Positions 20,405 to 33,946 are shown, numbered from the stretch's first letter. The stretch is 64,000 nt of DNA from Laburnicola sp. R22_1 (GCA_014281115.1 JACONQ010000001.1:186001-250000); one strand, 5' to 3'. Notes: generated from the sequence alone by a model not told the origin. Translations and numbers: made by a program.

Positions 20405-22254
20405 ACTTTAGTTAATTATTCTATTAAGTTAATTACTTTGTTAAGATTCTACTAAAACGTACTATTAGCAATAGTATAACGCGATACCTTAACTATATAA
20501 TAAACTACTAGTATTAAAAGAAGCGCGTAAATAGCTTATAATCTAGGCTATTAAATAAAATGTAATACTCTCTTAGTAACGCGCTACAGCCCTCTATAAT
20601 GTCTCTTAAAGTACACTTAGTAATTAACGCGCTAAAAAGATATTTAGACATAACTACGCACTTAACAAAATAAGACTTACTATAAGAGAGGAGCAGGTAA
20701 TTGTACAGCATATACTTAATCTAGACGCGTAAGAATTTCCGCCCTAGCTTAATGCTATAAAAGATATGGCTGATTCTTTACTAGCTGCACGCCACTACAA
20801 GCCAGTTGGCTAGAGGTGGCCTTATAACTTTGTTAAGCGCTAGCTAAAGCTTTAAGTTAAGTTTAATTAAAAGTACGACTACAAGAGAGCCCTCTAGGAG
20901 GATCCTAAGGTAATACAAGGCTAGTTCCGGCTTATAGAGAATATAAAGGCTAAGTATAGTATTCTAGATAAGGATACCTATAATTTCGACAAGTCTAGCT
21001 TTATAATAGGTATAATATTAACTAAAGTAGTAGTTATAGGCTCTGAGCGTTAAGGACGGCCAAAGCAGGTGCAGCAGGGTAATAGGGAGTAGACAACAGT
21101 CATCTAAGGCATTAACGCAATAGGGTGGTAGATCCCACCCTTTATTATTTTTGGGGGCAAGCACTACCTCTTCGCCTAGTATAAGGAGAAGGATCTACCT
21201 TATAATTAGGTTATTACAGTCTCTAAGAACGGCTAGACAACAAATAAGCTTAGTCTGCAATGGCTAAAGCACTTTAATAAGTATATAAAGAGGCGTACTA
21301 CTAGTAGAGTACGTTTACTTATTATTAATAGCCATAAAAGTTATAACTTGCTTAAATTCTAGGATTACTATAAAAAGAGTAATATTATTACTCTCTATAT
21401 GCCTCTATATTTGTCGCACCTCTTGCAGCCACTTAACATAGATTGTTTTACGCTGTTAAAGAAGGCGTATAGGCGCTAAGCCAAGAATCTAATACGCAAC
21501 CACATTACGCACATTACTAAAACTAAGTTTCTACCTTACTTTATTACTGCTTTTAAGACTTTAATTACTAAAAGTAATATTAAAGGAGGCTTTCGAGGTG
21601 CTGGCCTAGTGCCCCACAACCTAGAAGTTGTAATATCGCAGCTTAACGTCCGCCTGCGTACGTCTCCACTTTGTACTATTTATAATAGTATATAGAAATT
21701 GCAAACTCTATAAAATAGTATAAAACTTAGGTTGTAATTAACGTTAGTTAAGTAGAGGATTTAAAGGCATATAGATAGTTCCCTAACTTATATAGTTAAG
21801 GCGGTGGAAAAGCTTGTCAAAGGCGCTAAGCTAATAGGGCATTCTTTAGTATTAATAACTAAACGCAATACCAAACTTTAAGCTGCTAATAAGGCCGTCA
21901 CACGACGTAAATTATATAAAAGAAAGCGAGTACAGTGTAAAGAAGTCCTTATAGCTAAAGAGGGCTAGTAGCTAGCCACTCTAAAGAAGTTTAGGGCGCG
22001 CAGTGATAGGCAAAAGGCAAAGAAGAGGATGCGCGCTAATAGAGACGAATCTGCTTAATGGTGCTGTAGACGCTGCGGCAAGCCTGGGCATAATAAAACA
22101 ACTTATAGGCAGCCTGTAGAAGTAGATTCTAAATAGATTAGTCTATTTAGACTATTGAAAATAGTTCGTGTTAACTCTGTACTATTGTGAATAGTACAGA
22201 ACTTAGTGGGGTCTTGGCAAAGTAATCGACTTTATAGAATAATCGACTCGAGTA
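20405..22254 (+). mobile_element. Fot/pogo-type DNA transposon (element 1), RIP-inactivated
   Basis: About 1.85 kb. The right end reads (reverse complement) ACTCGAGTCGATTATTCTAT followed by AAAGTCGATTACTTTGCCAAGAC. The left end is the same sequence with RIP changes (AGTTAATTATTC, AAGTTAATTACTTTGTTAAGAT). Each terminal repeat contains AGTCGATTA twice. A TA follows the right end; the left flank is not a clear TA. The interior is a dead transposase. Confidence 0.75.
20480..22137 (+). pseudogene. Fot/pogo transposase with CCHC tail, many RIP stops
   Basis: A DDE_1-type transposase can be followed on the plus strand through frequent TAA/TAG codons. Recognisable in order are a CENP-B-type HTH part (EEQVIVQHILNLDA, then MADSLLAARHYKPVG at about 20766), the first catalytic region DTYNFDKSSF (about 20980), GRPKQVQQGNRE, PPFIIFGGKHYLFA, the INSH-like second D region (about 21335), QPLNIDCF and RGAGLVPHNLE. 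Near 22065-22105 is a zinc knuckle, C-RRCGKPGHNKTT. The stops fall where Q, R or W codons are expected. The first catalytic motif has K where E follows D in relatives (a GAA/GAG to AAG change). Not functional. Confidence 0.85.
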
Positions 22255-23289
22255 TAAAGTACGTTACTATATTTTTATATAATAGTATTACGTAATATAT
22301 CTAATAACTAGTAAAATAAAGAGTGTTTTATTAATTACTAACTAATTACGTAATAAAAATAGTATTTTTAAATTAAATAATTAAAGACTAGTATTTTCTC
22401 TATAAATCTATTAAATAATTAAAATTATATCTTTACTAGTAAAAGAGTTATAAAGCTTTAAAGAAATTACTTTTTTAGACTATTTATGCATATCTGCGCA
22501 AGTCTGCGCATATCTATGCATCTTTAAGGATTTTTGTGCTAGTAAATTACTTATGCAAAAATGCGTACAAATACGCAAGTCTGCGCACGTCTGCACACGA
22601 TTCGCATAGTTAAGTAGAAAAACTTTTCTAATAAACTTGCTTGTCTATCCGCTGCGTTACTAGATAATTAATACTACCTTATAACCTTTTACTATATTAC
22701 TAGATAATTAACTACTTAGAACCTCTACTCTACTTTGCTACTATAATATACAACAAATTGCGCGCGCGCCTACTCCTAATACTAAATAGCACCCTACTAT
22801 TCTCTACTAATAACTTATTAATCTATTAATCTCTAGTATACTTCTTTAGTATTAGTCTTACTCTATCTATCTTCTATAGAAATTCTATAGTATAAGCGTA
22901 TATCTATATATACCTAATACTTTTACAGCTATTCTATATAGATCTTACTTTAATAATTATACGATAGCTTTTCTAGATTATATAGCCTTATTTTATTCTT
23001 CTAAAGCCTTTTATAATCTTTACTTATTCTTTCTTATTACCTTTAAAAATATATCTAGTAACTCTTATTAATATAGCTAAGTATAAGATAGCTAAACTAG
23101 TAGAGAGTAAGCTATAAGTTAAATTCTATGCGTGTAGTCTCTATATACTTATTAAGATAGTAGGACTCTAATAAACTAGCTAAGGCAATTTATTTACTAT
23201 ACTACTTATATCCTACTACTATATAGTTAGTAATATTAAGTGTTTAACCTTTATAATACCAATTCTAGCTAGCTCTATTATTATTATTA

Positions 23290-23840
23290 TCTTTTTATTA
23301 TATATATATAGACGTGTAACTGCCTGCCTAGTAGTAATAGTATTATTAGAGCGAGGGATAGCTATATATATTATATTATAACCTTAAGGTCTTACGTAAT
23401 AATATACTCTATATATGTGTGGCATTAAATTAACTACCTAGGAGTAGCACGACAAAGGCTTTTATCTTAAATAATATAATAAAAAAGTAGAGTCCCCTGC
23501 TTAGTAATTAAACAAAGCATAAAAAGGTAGTTATAAAAATGCGATACTCTATATATATAAGGATAGATAAATACTTAATCTAGTTACGAATTTTTATTTT
23601 TATACGTAAGCTATAATATATTCTTATCTTTAACTTTAACTTTAGTATTTATAGACTATAGTATACTATAATTAACTACCTTATTAGTATAAGGGGCTAA
23701 TTTGTATGTACTAACAAATAGTCCCTAGTCTAACCTATCTTACTACTTTATCTTTTTAATGCGTTTTTAGTACATCTATAGCTTTTCTTCATAGCGTTAT
23801 ACTATATACTAAAAAGTCTATAATATTTCTCTTTCTAATA
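23290..23840 (-). repeat. Island repeat S (inverted copy of 41150-41720)
   Basis: Reverse complement shares AGAAAGAGAAATATTATAGA, CTTTTTAGTATATAGTATAAC, GGACTATTTGTTAG and CAAGACCTTAAGGT-type blocks in the same order with the 41 kb copy. It is interrupted here by a copy of repeat R. The ends are approximate. Confidence 0.6.
23424..23535 (+). repeat. Short island repeat R (copy 2)
   Basis: Matches repeat R: ATTAAATTAACTACCTAGG, AAGGCTTTTATCTTAAATA, then the TAGAGTCCCCTGCTTAGTAA block. Confidence 0.7.
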
Positions 23841-24054
23841 GAGCTATATCTTCTATTTTTGCCCTATAACTAGTCTAGCCCTTTTTATTAACACCTTAAA
23901 ACGCTTTTTTATGTCTATAATAGACCATTAATAGTAGGAGAAATAACTACTACTATTATTATCTTTTTATTAGAAACCTTTTAGTTATAAAAAAGCTATA
24001 ACTAGTCTAACTATAAGCCCTAATTAGTTTAATATAAATTTTAAATATAGTTAT

Positions 24055-24340
24055 TATTAAATAGACTCTATAGCTAGCTATGTAGACATTAATATCTAAT
24101 ACTCTATATTGGCAAGTGTAGAGAGTGTATAGGATAATTATATAAGAAAAAGAAATAATAGAATAGAATAACTTAGTATTAATTGCTTATCTCTAAAAAG
24201 AGTATAGATAAAAAGAAGAAGATCCTATAATATATAGGCTGTAGTGTATAGGCATTATATAATCCCTATATAATACTATTATGTAATAATATTAAAATCT
24301 TAACCCTCTTAGATGCTCTTGCCTATACAGTATATAGACA
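24055..24340 (-). repeat. 3' LTR of the copia-type element
   Basis: 286 bp, colinear with 40471-40756; differences are mostly C-T or G-A (for example GGCAAGTG against AGTAAGTA). Preceded by the GTTAT target duplication. Confidence 0.85.
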
Positions 24341-25619
24341 CTAGCAACTTTTTATTTTAAGGTTGTTATTAGTAGTTTTCTCTTCCTTCGCACAAACTAT
24401 CTGCTTACTAATATTTACTCTATCTAGTTATTATTTCCCCTATCTATACGTCTTCTACTCTAACTAGTTTTATTACTATTTATTAGAGGCGTAATTAGGC
24501 TTATTAGTAGTAGAGTAGCAGTCTAGCTAGTAGCAGTTAAGGATAAGATTATGTACTTAATAATAAGATTGTAGTAATAATAGATTATTTATATAGATTT
24601 TTTTACTTAGTTTATTTTTATATAATAGGTAGACCTATTTATCTTATCTATTTAGGTAGTAATATTAGGCAATTATACAATATTAAATAAGGGGAAGACA
24701 AACGCTAGTAACGAGTAAAAATTAAAGCTCTAGATAGAAGAGAGAGATATATAAGGTACGCTTTATACGTGTTTTTTCTCTCTAGCTCTTTTTTCTTTTA
24801 TTTTATTAAGCTAATTCTCTATTTTATATAGTGCTAAACTATGCCTTCTATTATATAATATCTTATTTTTATATAGTGCTAGCTTACTATAGATAATAGC
24901 ACTTATACTAGCTAGTAACTAAGTTAGCTTTCTTAGCTTTAATCTTATTATATATAATCTTCTAGATAGAAGAATGTGTATTACTCTTTCTACTAGTTCC
25001 TATATAAACTATATATTCTTCTAGAATATCTCTATTAATATAATTTTCTCTATTTCTTATAGATTTGCTTTTATATAGATGCTAATTTTAAAATAGGCTT
25101 AGGAACTTAATATTACGCATATGCCTTTTTATAATATTAATATTATTCTTTTAGCTAGTATAGACCTATATCTATAGACTACTAAAGTTATTTAGCGTAA
25201 AGAATATTTCTATACGCTATTAGTTTAGTTGCGTAGTTGCCTTAGGGGCACTTTATACGCCTACCGCTATAGTAGTATAACTAGGCCTAGGCCTTTTACT
25301 AAGCGCCATACACTAGTAGGCTTTTAGATAAAATTATATAGTTTTTATATATAGCAAAGCTATAGTACTAGGTGCAATTATTATATAGGATAGGGCTAAG
25401 GTAATAAGGTAGATAATGCTAGATATTGTCTATTAATACTAAAATAAAAAAACCTTTTTCTAAATAAGTATATATTATGTCTCTTCTCTTTCGATACAAA
25501 TAGTGGATAGAATAATGCGTATTTTTAAGTGTTATATATGTATAAAAAGAATTAAATAAATATATTACATAAAAGAATAAGTAAATAATAAGAAAATAGT
25601 TCTATATAAAGGCTAGGAA

Positions 25620-28600
25620 GAGCTTGTGTAGGCTGGCTTAAGGCAATTTACTGATGCTTTAATAGTAATTATTAAGATATTACTAGAGATTAAGGACTTT
25701 AGAGCCTAGTTTAGGGCCTTTTTTATATAGGTATTAGTAGAGTTATCCTTTCTACTAATCTATCTAATCTTAAAGATTTTATAGTGCTTATATAATTTGC
25801 GAAGTAATATAATATTAATTATAAGGCGCTTTTTATTTGTAGTTTCGAGTTATATAAGGTAGTTATAAAGAGACTTTAAATCTATATAGATAACTATAGA
25901 AATTAGTAGTAGACTAAGTATGTATATAATCTTTTAGAGAGTTATACTAATAGTAATAGTATTATTAAAGCCTCCTACTATACTATATAGCTTGCTAGCA
26001 AGAATGCTCCTTATTTATTTTTTATATTTAGTTAAATTCTAGTGTATAATATTTACTAAGATATTAAAGTTATTACTATTATCTATATAATACTTATTAC
26101 CTAGAGCAATTAGAAATTCTAGCTATAAGCTTAGGTCCTTATTATTAGTAAATAAGCTATTAGTAAAGATAAATAGCTTTGCGTAATAGAGATCTAATAG
26201 TATAAAGATAAGACTACGCTTATTATTGTTAATTTACTATTAGATTTGTGTGTTTAGTATCTTAATATCTTTGTGTAAGGGTATTATAGTCTAAGTAGTA
26301 ATAGACAAATTAAATACAGCTTCTAGTTAGTATATAGATATAATATAGGCGCCTTTTACACACTACTTTATATACCTCTAAGTAGTATTCTTATTTTCAA
26401 AATTAATTGTGCAAAGGCCCTTTGCTTAACCTTTCTACATAAGAACTATAGTATTATATATAAGCTAAATTCTTTTACTATTAAACTTAATAGGTTAGTT
26501 CTTAGTAAGAATAGTCTTATCCTTTATATAGAAGGCTACTTTATTTAGCTCTTCTTCTTCTTTTTATATAAAGTTCTTATTAATAATACTAAGAGTATTA
26601 TCTATCTAAAGGCTAGTAATTCTAAAGGTGTGTTCTTCTTTATTAGTAATAAGTAGATATAGGTTATATAACAAAGTCTTTATACTAAGTTTCTTTTTAT
26701 AGTAGTTATAGTAGATCTTAAACTAGTAAAAACCTAATTTAGCTACACTATAGAGTAGTTATGTAATATAGAAGATTATATCTTATAGAAAGTTTATACG
26801 TAGTTTCTTAGGTAGTCTAGTATAAAGCGTGTGGTTTAGTTTATTGGTAGACTAAATATAGGCCTAGATAATATTTTACAGTTTAAAATATATTTTATAT
26901 ATTACTTAAAGGCTTGCCTCTAATATAAGAAGTAGGCGCTAGCTTATCCTTTAGATAGTAAGTAATTAGGTTAGAATTCTATCCTTCTTCTTATTAGAGT
27001 GGCTAGTAAACATAAGGCAAAATTTTTTATATAGTTAAGTAGTCTTGCCCTTAACTTATTATACAAGGCAAAGGTTAAAGATTCAATCTTTATACTTAGA
27101 TAGGTTAACAAAAAGAATTTTAAATATGCTATTAGTAATAAAAGTATCTATCTCTATGCAGTCTAATTCTTTAAAAGGTGCTCTAGGTGTTGTAATTATA
27201 CCTTTTATATAGAGCTTTAGAGATAGTTCCTAATTACTTGTCTCTTTTTAGAAAAAGAATATAGTGTCTTTTCTTAGGCAGCCTTTTCTTCTCTTCTCTA
27301 AAGAATCTCTTTATATAAGAGTAATATTATCTACTTTATATAATAGTAGGAGAGTATAATCTTTATTATAATAGTATAGCTTAATTTATATATAGCAAAA
27401 CTTTACTAGACTATTTTCTAAATTAAGAATTATATCTTTATTCTTAATACCCTTAATCTTATATAGGCCTATCTATCTACCTTTCTCTCTCTAGACTATA
27501 ACCTTAGATTTAAGTAGGAGCTTAAGAACTTTATATACTACTAATAGACTATTATAAGTATATAGCGCATAATTAATATTAGTCTTATTTTTTTATAATA
27601 TCTTTATTACCTTTTATATAGCATTTATATATATAATAATATTAGGTAATAGAAGAAAATCTATACTAATTCTAGGATATGCGCTAAAGAATAGCAGTGT
27701 AGGTATAAGGCTATCTAGGCCTACAGTATTATTAATAGCTTTAATAGCTATCTAGAAAATATCCTCCTTATTTATATAATCTTCTAATTTAGCCTTAAGA
27801 ATATTAAAGACTTTATAGAAAGGTGTGTGCAAATACTCAACCTTTCTTAATACCTAATATACTTCTATAGGCATTTGCCTATAAGTTGTGCTAATAATCT
27901 TTATATAGTTCTTAAACTTATCTAATATAAAGTTTATACCTAGGTTATATACAATATAGTTAGATAGACCTTAGTAGATATTAATCTAGTATCTATAAAG
28001 AAGTTTCTACGCATCTTATACAGATATTAATTATAAAAAAATTGCATCTTAAAATAATATATTTGTATCTATAATATATAGTACGTCTTTAGTTCTAATA
28101 TATATAATATTAATAATAATCTTATAGTTAAAGTAGGTGTTATCCTTAATAGCAAACCTAAAGCAATATAGGGCTTATTTATGCAATTAATAGTAGTAGT
28201 AAAACTTTTAAATTTTATTTAGTATAGTAGCATCTACTTTATAGCTAGTAATAGTACGTATCTTCTAAAGTCCTTCTATATAGAGATGTCTAAATTATTA
28301 ATAAAGGCAATAGAGTTCTTATTTAGTAAAGAAAGACATAGTTTCTTTCTTACTAATATTAAAGAAAGGGTATCCCTATTTATATATAATAGATATAGTT
28401 GTGCTATTCTTTTATATAATAATATTTAGAACATTGTTAAAATAGGCACCTAGCTTATTAGCATTTGCTAGTAATAGCAGAAATAGTGTTAGAGTATCTA
28501 GAATATAGTAGATAACTATTCCTATTAAATTTGTAATTTATATAGTTTCTAGAGATTCTTATAGATTCTAACCTCTAAAGTTAATATTAGTGTTACTAGG

Positions 28601-29612
28601 TGTCTAATTAATCTTTATATAGGAATTCTCTTATATATATGCCTTTAGCTATACTTTACTAATAGTAAAAATTCTTACTATATCTATATCCTATAGTTTA
28701 CCTTAGTATATTATATAGTATTAATCTTTAAGAATAAACTATTTTATATACTTCTCTAGCTCTATTTTATAAATATATTTACTAATTATGCGGTAAAAAT
28801 AGGTAGTAGTAGTTAGGTAGAATACTTAATTATTACTATTCTTATTATCTTTACTCTACTTTTCTTCTTTATACAAAGTAAGTTCCTTATTATTATACTC
28901 TTCTATATCCTAAATATAGGACTAAACAGTTTTATACGAAGACGTTTTATTATTATACTCTTTATAGAAGGTAATATACTATTTTATTGCGTAGGTACGC
29001 TTATTACGCTAATAGTTAGAAGACTAATAACCTTTCTTATAGTATATAAAATACTTCTTTAGTCTTATATAAATATTACTTAATTAGAATTTAAATTGCG
29101 ATAATAATAGTATAAATTATTTGCAAAATTCTTATTTATAAGGGTCTAGTATTTTTCCTTTTATATAGAAAAGTTATATTTGTAATTAGTATAGTATATA
29201 TTAGCCTCTTATAGATACTAATTAGATTAGTAATTAATTATAACTTAGATTAACGTATAGAAATTAGTAAATAGAGCTTTATAGGTAGGCTTAGAGGTAA
29301 ATATAGCCTACTCTAGCTCTAGATATCTATAGTATACTTATATAATAGTAGTATAAAAAGGAATTTTCCTAATAAAGTCTATACCTAATACTCTTTATGT
29401 AAGGGTAAGCTTATTAATTATTACTTCTAGAATTTTGTATAAACTCTTATTAGAGTTCTTATACTAGTATTATATAAAAGTTATTATAGTCTAGTCTATC
29501 TAATACTAGTTATAGTTAATAGTAGTATTAAAGTAACTATTAAGTGCTTTATATAAGCACTTCTATAATTATCTAGAGTATATAGTATAAAGGTAATACT
29601 AAGCTAGCGCAT
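25620..29612 (-). pseudogene. Copia-type gag-pol remnant (zinc knuckle, RT and RNase H parts readable)
   Basis: Read on the minus strand. Near 29060-28985 there is a gag-type CCHC region (K-F--KKG-SSN---NKRTYAIK with RIP changes). Around 26650-26250 the sequence matches the fungal copia reverse-transcriptase segment with EEEELNKVAFYIKDK and VKGAYI. Around 26160-25640 it matches copia RNase H (LASKLYSIVGGF, then SLYNYLI and ALKSLISSN). Stops are dense and RIP-like. The gag start lies to the right of the inserted Fot/pogo element, so the reading frame is split by it. Frame shifts were not mapped. Confidence 0.75.
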
Positions 29613-29708
29613 ATAGTCGCCGCCCACACAGGGTTGCCGCCCACCCCGCCAAAACGCGACACCTGCACAAAACCCGCGATATCTCAGCAACGCTAATTAC
29701 AATTGCCA

Positions 29709-31985
29709 TTAACTACACATAGATTCAAGCACTATAGCGGCTATAGCTATAGCAGCTGTTTCTAAAGTGCTTAATATAGTAAATATACGTGGTTTAGCTA
29801 CTAAAGCCTTAGCTGCGCACATAGCCTCCCTAATACTCTCTACTTTTGTAAAGCGTTAATTCGGGTCTACTTAAACGCGCTTACGCTGACGCTAAGAGGT
29901 AGATATCTCTAGCTGCTGCTTAAGTTGTCTTTTCTCTGCTTCTAGGCCTGCAGCTCTAGCATTTGCAGCTGCTAGAGCCTTACCTGCTTTCTGTAGGAGT
30001 AGCCGGGTCGTACAACCTAGATTCTCGACGCTTTGGACGCTGTGCTGCGCTATATAGAGATCGCGAGGGCCCTAAGGAGTAGAGAGAAAGCTCTAGAGCT
30101 GCTGCTGAGGCTGCTGCTAACAAGTAGGCGTAGTAGGCCTCTAAGAGACCTGCGACGAGCTAAGCACGTGATTAATGTTAAATGGGCAGATGCCAAATGC
30201 CTGCTAGCTAGCTCGAATCACACGCTCTATAAAGCCTTCCTCTCTAGCTTAGTGATAGCAGGTAATAAAGCACTCCTTTTTAACAGGCGCAGCGTTGTTA
30301 AGTAATGCGAGCTCCTTAATCTAACGCCTGTAGCTAGACTTAATCACAAAGAAAGGAGCGAGATCTAGAGGCTATAGGACGTGTAAGGTGTGCGTAGGTA
30401 GATATAGGAGCTATATACAATGCAGCCTACAGAGCTACAGGAAGTCTATATTAATATAGCTGCCGTGACCGTTAAGGATAAGAAGGTGGTACTGGCTATT
30501 ACCTACAGCCGTCTTAGGTATAAATATACACTACTGTGTCCGTGCACTCAACGCCCGGATTCAGTCAACGCCCGCCTTTTACTAGGAAAATTAAAGAAAA
30601 TAAGCAACTCCATAGCTATATAACTCTTTAGCTACTTTTTCTTTTTAAAAGCTTTCTTAATTAAAGTTATAGAGAAAGACTATCTCTATAACTCTAGAAT
30701 TTTGGTTTTCTAATAATAATTAATTTTAAGAAAAAAGCATAAAAGTACTAAAACTTAAGTCTCTAAATTTAAAAATAATTTTTTTAGAAGTAAAGTATGC
30801 TGTTTAGAATATAGTTTATATTAAGACTTTTTTATAAAGGACTACTTAAGAAGATAGATTATCTTTCCTAATTTTTTTATTTAAAAAAATAAAAAGATAA
30901 TATAACTTTCTAGTTAATAGTTTTATTAGAAAGAACTTAATATAAACTATATTCGAAACAGCATACTTTACTTCTAAAAAAATTTATTTTTAAATTTAGA
31001 GACTTAAGTTTTAGTACTTTTATACTTTTTCTTAAAATTAATTATTATTAGAAAACCAAAATTCTAGAGTTATAGAGATAGTCTTTCTCTATAACTTTAA
31101 TTAAGAAAGCTTTTAAAAAGAAAAAGTAGCTAAAGAGTTATATAGCTGTGAAGTTGCTTATTTTCTTTGATTTTCCTAGTAAAAGGCGGGCGTTGACTGA
31201 ATCCGGGCGTTGAGTGCACGGACACAGTATAGCTACTTAACACCTATTGCTTTTAACGTCCATCTATTCTCAGAGGTTATATAGAGCCAGCTAGGCACAG
31301 ATTTGGCTAGGAACTAGGTAGTCTGTAGGCTCTGGCCTTTAAAGATAACTGCGCAGCGTAGTTTCTGCCCTGTCGCTAATACGCACTCGATTATAAAGAC
31401 CTACTCGCAATTCTCTAGAGACTAAATATAAGCCTTCTTCTTCTAACTACTAGAGAGTACTCTAGTGTTTGTACATACTCCTAGAGCCACGCTAGTCTTA
31501 TCTATATTATAGGTATTCTCCGCCTATATATTAAGCCGCTATTAAGTCTGCTTATAGAGCTCTAGGAACGTGCGTAGCTGCTCTAGTGTTGCTGCATTAG
31601 CTCTCTAAGCCTCTAGCTTTCTGCCAACTATAGAGGCAACGCGTGGCTGGCGCCTAAGAAAGTGTAAAAGCTAGAGCTTGCCAACAGGCTGGTTGTCGCC
31701 ATTTATTCGCAGAATTCGATTCGCTATTTCTTGAGCGCGAGCGTGCGAGGGAGGGTAGGCGCGTGCGTCTTCTTCAAGGATCCAGTCTACTAGGAAGTCC
31801 TCCTGCGCAGGAGTTAATCTCTGCTGGTGTTGATGGCAAATCGCGCTGTTTGTTGCGCCACCTAGTTGGCCTTAGAGGGTAGATTGAGGGATGTTATATG
31901 CCTTCGCTACAGCGCGTAGGCTTGGATAAAGGCTAGCGTTGAAATCGCTAATAGCTAATTGTATAGCTTCTTCGCGGGGGTCCAT
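29709..31985 (-). pseudogene. Fot1/pogo transposase, split by a foldback element and RIP stops
   Basis: Start ATG at 31985 (MDPREEAIQLAISDFN). In order: psq-type HTH (LRAVAKAYNIPQSTL), CENP-B HTH (LTPAQEDFLVDWILEEDARAYPP), first catalytic motif YNIDKTSVALG (D then K where E is usual), GQKLRCAVIFKGQSLQTT, then AIGVK where the 694-bp foldback is inserted, then FIPKTAVGNSQYHLLILNGHG (second catalytic position, D to N) and the YLPTHTLHVLPLDLAPF region (third D). The C-terminus has a charged coil rich in A, E and K. Removing the insertion with one TA restores the frame. About a dozen TAG/TAA stops replace W, Q or R codons, as RIP would cause. Two catalytic-region changes (E to K, D to N) are also G-to-A. 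Confidence 0.9.
30534..31227. mobile_element. 694-bp foldback/MITE with ~290-bp near-identical arms, TA duplication
   Basis: Starts CTGTGTCCGTGCACTC and ends with its complement; TA lies on both sides (30532-30533, 31228-31229). The arms (about 30534-30825 and 30935-31227) are almost identical, differing at only a few places such as AAAATTAAAG against AAAATCAAAG. The outer part contains two direct copies of an ACGCCCGG/ACGCCCG motif, then CTTTTACTAGGAAAAT. A similar end occurs at 53791. There is no coding capacity. It is a non-autonomous Tc1/mariner-type element inserted in the Fot/pogo transposase. Confidence 0.9.
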
Positions 31986-32060
31986 ATTAATGAGCGTTGT
32001 GGAGAGATATCGCGTGTTTTGTGCAGGTGTCGCGTTTTGGCGGAGTGGGCGGCGACTATA

Positions 32061-33420
32061 TGTGCTAGCTTATATCGCATAGCTAGTAAGGATATCTAGA
32101 AAGATGTCTAGGTATTACTTCTTAGCAATATCTAGGCGTCTATATAGATTTATAAAGATTCTAGTCTTATTTACTAAAATATTATATAGAGTTCTAATAT
32201 AGTTATTATTCTTATTTTATGCCTTTTAAAACTAAATTATCTTATTAGCTAGAATTCTTTAAGGAGATAGGTTATGCTTAGGCGAAAGCTTATATAGGTT
32301 AGATTATAGTATAGGCTTAGTCTATATAGATTAGTATAGTGCCTATAATTTACGTTTAACTAGTAGTAGTTCTATTCTATATAGTATTTAATAATTATAA
32401 GCAAGTAGGCAGAATAGTAGTTAGGTACTATATATAAAAAGTAGTAGTTTATTTAGTTATTTATACAAATAAGATTATTCTTAGTACTTATATAAAGGTT
32501 CTTTTAAGATATCTATAGGGACCTATAGCTATATAAATGCCTATAGTAGTAGTGACTTACTCTATTTAGGTTTATGCAATAGCCTAACTAGCTTAGATAT
32601 CTTTAAGATTAGCCTTAGTATTTATATATAAAAAGTCAAGTAAGCTAGCAAAGGTAGTAATATATAAGTAATATCTGCATTGTCTTAGACTACTTTATAT
32701 AGTTTACTAGCACTTATAGCTCTAGTATTTATTCTTAGTATAATACTCTTTTTTAGAACTGCAATAAGCGCTCTCCTAAATACACAGTTTAACTTTAAGA
32801 AATAGTGTTTTTTCTATTCTTTAAAGTCTTCCTAGAATAATTCTAAGAAAGCTATTCCTTTTTAGTATAATATATAATAAGTAGCAATAGTATATACTAC
32901 GTATAATTATATTTCTAATAGAGAGGAATTATCTACTAGGTTAATCTTATCCTTTTAGTACTTAGGTCTTATTCTCTTGCGTAGTGTTGCTCTAATATTT
33001 CTATACTTATTGTATAGTCTAGTATATTTAGGCATATTAGTATTATTTTATAAGGTAGAGGTAGTAAAGACAGAGGCTTTATATAAAGCAGTAGTAGGAA
33101 TAGTTATTATATAACTAGTTTGTTTAATAGGTTAGTTATATAGAGGATTGCGCTTTATTAGAGTTTGTTATTATTTAACTATATATTTATATAGTTACTA
33201 GTGGTGTGCTTAGTGTACTATCTTTTCTTAAATTTTATATAGTAGTAATATATACTTACTAACTTAATAAAAGAGTTAATCTGCTATTTTTATAAATAAG
33301 AATAGATTTTATGTATTTTATATAATCGCTTTCTTTATTTTATATAGTAGCAATAGTTACTTACTAATCCTATAAAGGTTTAATCTACTATCCTCTTATA
33401 TATAGAGGATAGGGTATAAT
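32061..33420 (-). other. Upstream part of the copia-type element, RIP-degraded
   Basis: Lies between the Fot/pogo element and the gypsy LTR, so by the nested structure it should be the leader and start of gag of the copia-type element. No convincing protein motif could be read. Confidence 0.45.
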
Positions 33421-33609
33421 TATAAAAGCGCTACTAGGACGCCCAATAGTTAATAAGACAGAATAGGATAATATTAGGAGGTAAGTAGTAATGAGACGAA
33501 TTGCTACCTACTCTTATCCAAAGTGAGGGGGTTTTTATCTAAACTTTCGCTAGGCCCAAAGGAGATATAAGTCCCTATTCGGCCACCTAAGTGACAAGAA
33601 GGCCTTATA
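33421..33609 (-). repeat. 3' LTR of the Ty3/gypsy element
   Basis: 189 bp, colinear with 40189-40377, with mainly transition differences. Preceded by the ATAAT target duplication. Confidence 0.92.
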
Positions 33610-33946
33610 GTATCGCCCTTCTAGGATCAACCTAACCTAGGTTGCCCTAGGAGATTAAAACGTGCGATATCCTATTATCTTTACTTAAAAAGTAAACAAT
33701 TGCTAGTCTTATAACTGTATAGCAATAATTATTGTTGTGTTGGACGCTATTACGCCATTAAGGTGCTCTAGGGCACCTAACTAATTTGGGAGCTAAAGGT
33801 ACTGTTAAGCGAGGCTTAGCACAGTTATTTTGGTTTTCGCCTATCCTTGCACCACCCTTGCTTCTCGCGCCTCTACTAGTCAATTTAGTATATACCATTC
33901 TGCTCTTATTGTCCTAATATATCCTAATGTTCCTTTCTATAGCAAG

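Larger units (their letters stand above)
22255..24054. other. AT-rich RIP sequence, mostly unassigned
   Basis: Contains the short repeat R (23424-23535) and a segment (about 23290-23840) that is an inverted copy of 41150-41720. The rest is RIP-altered and gives no readable protein. Confidence 0.6.
29614..32058 (-). mobile_element. Fot/pogo-type DNA transposon (element 2), inserted in the copia-type element
   Basis: 2,445 bp flanked by TA on both sides (29612-29613 and 32059-32060). The ends read TAGTCGCCGCCCAC...CCGCCAAAACGCGACACC in inverted orientation; the left end has an extra internal GGGTTGCCGCCCAC. These ends keep their CA and CG dinucleotides, so this element is less RIP-damaged than its surroundings and probably arrived later. 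Confidence 0.9.

Noticed and set aside
20514..20711. 65-codon minus-strand frame in the island
   Set aside because: AT-driven frame antisense to the start of the pogo transposase.
30033..30623. Two short plus-strand frames inside the island
   Set aside because: They are antisense to the pogo transposase remnant, which explains their higher GC and openness.
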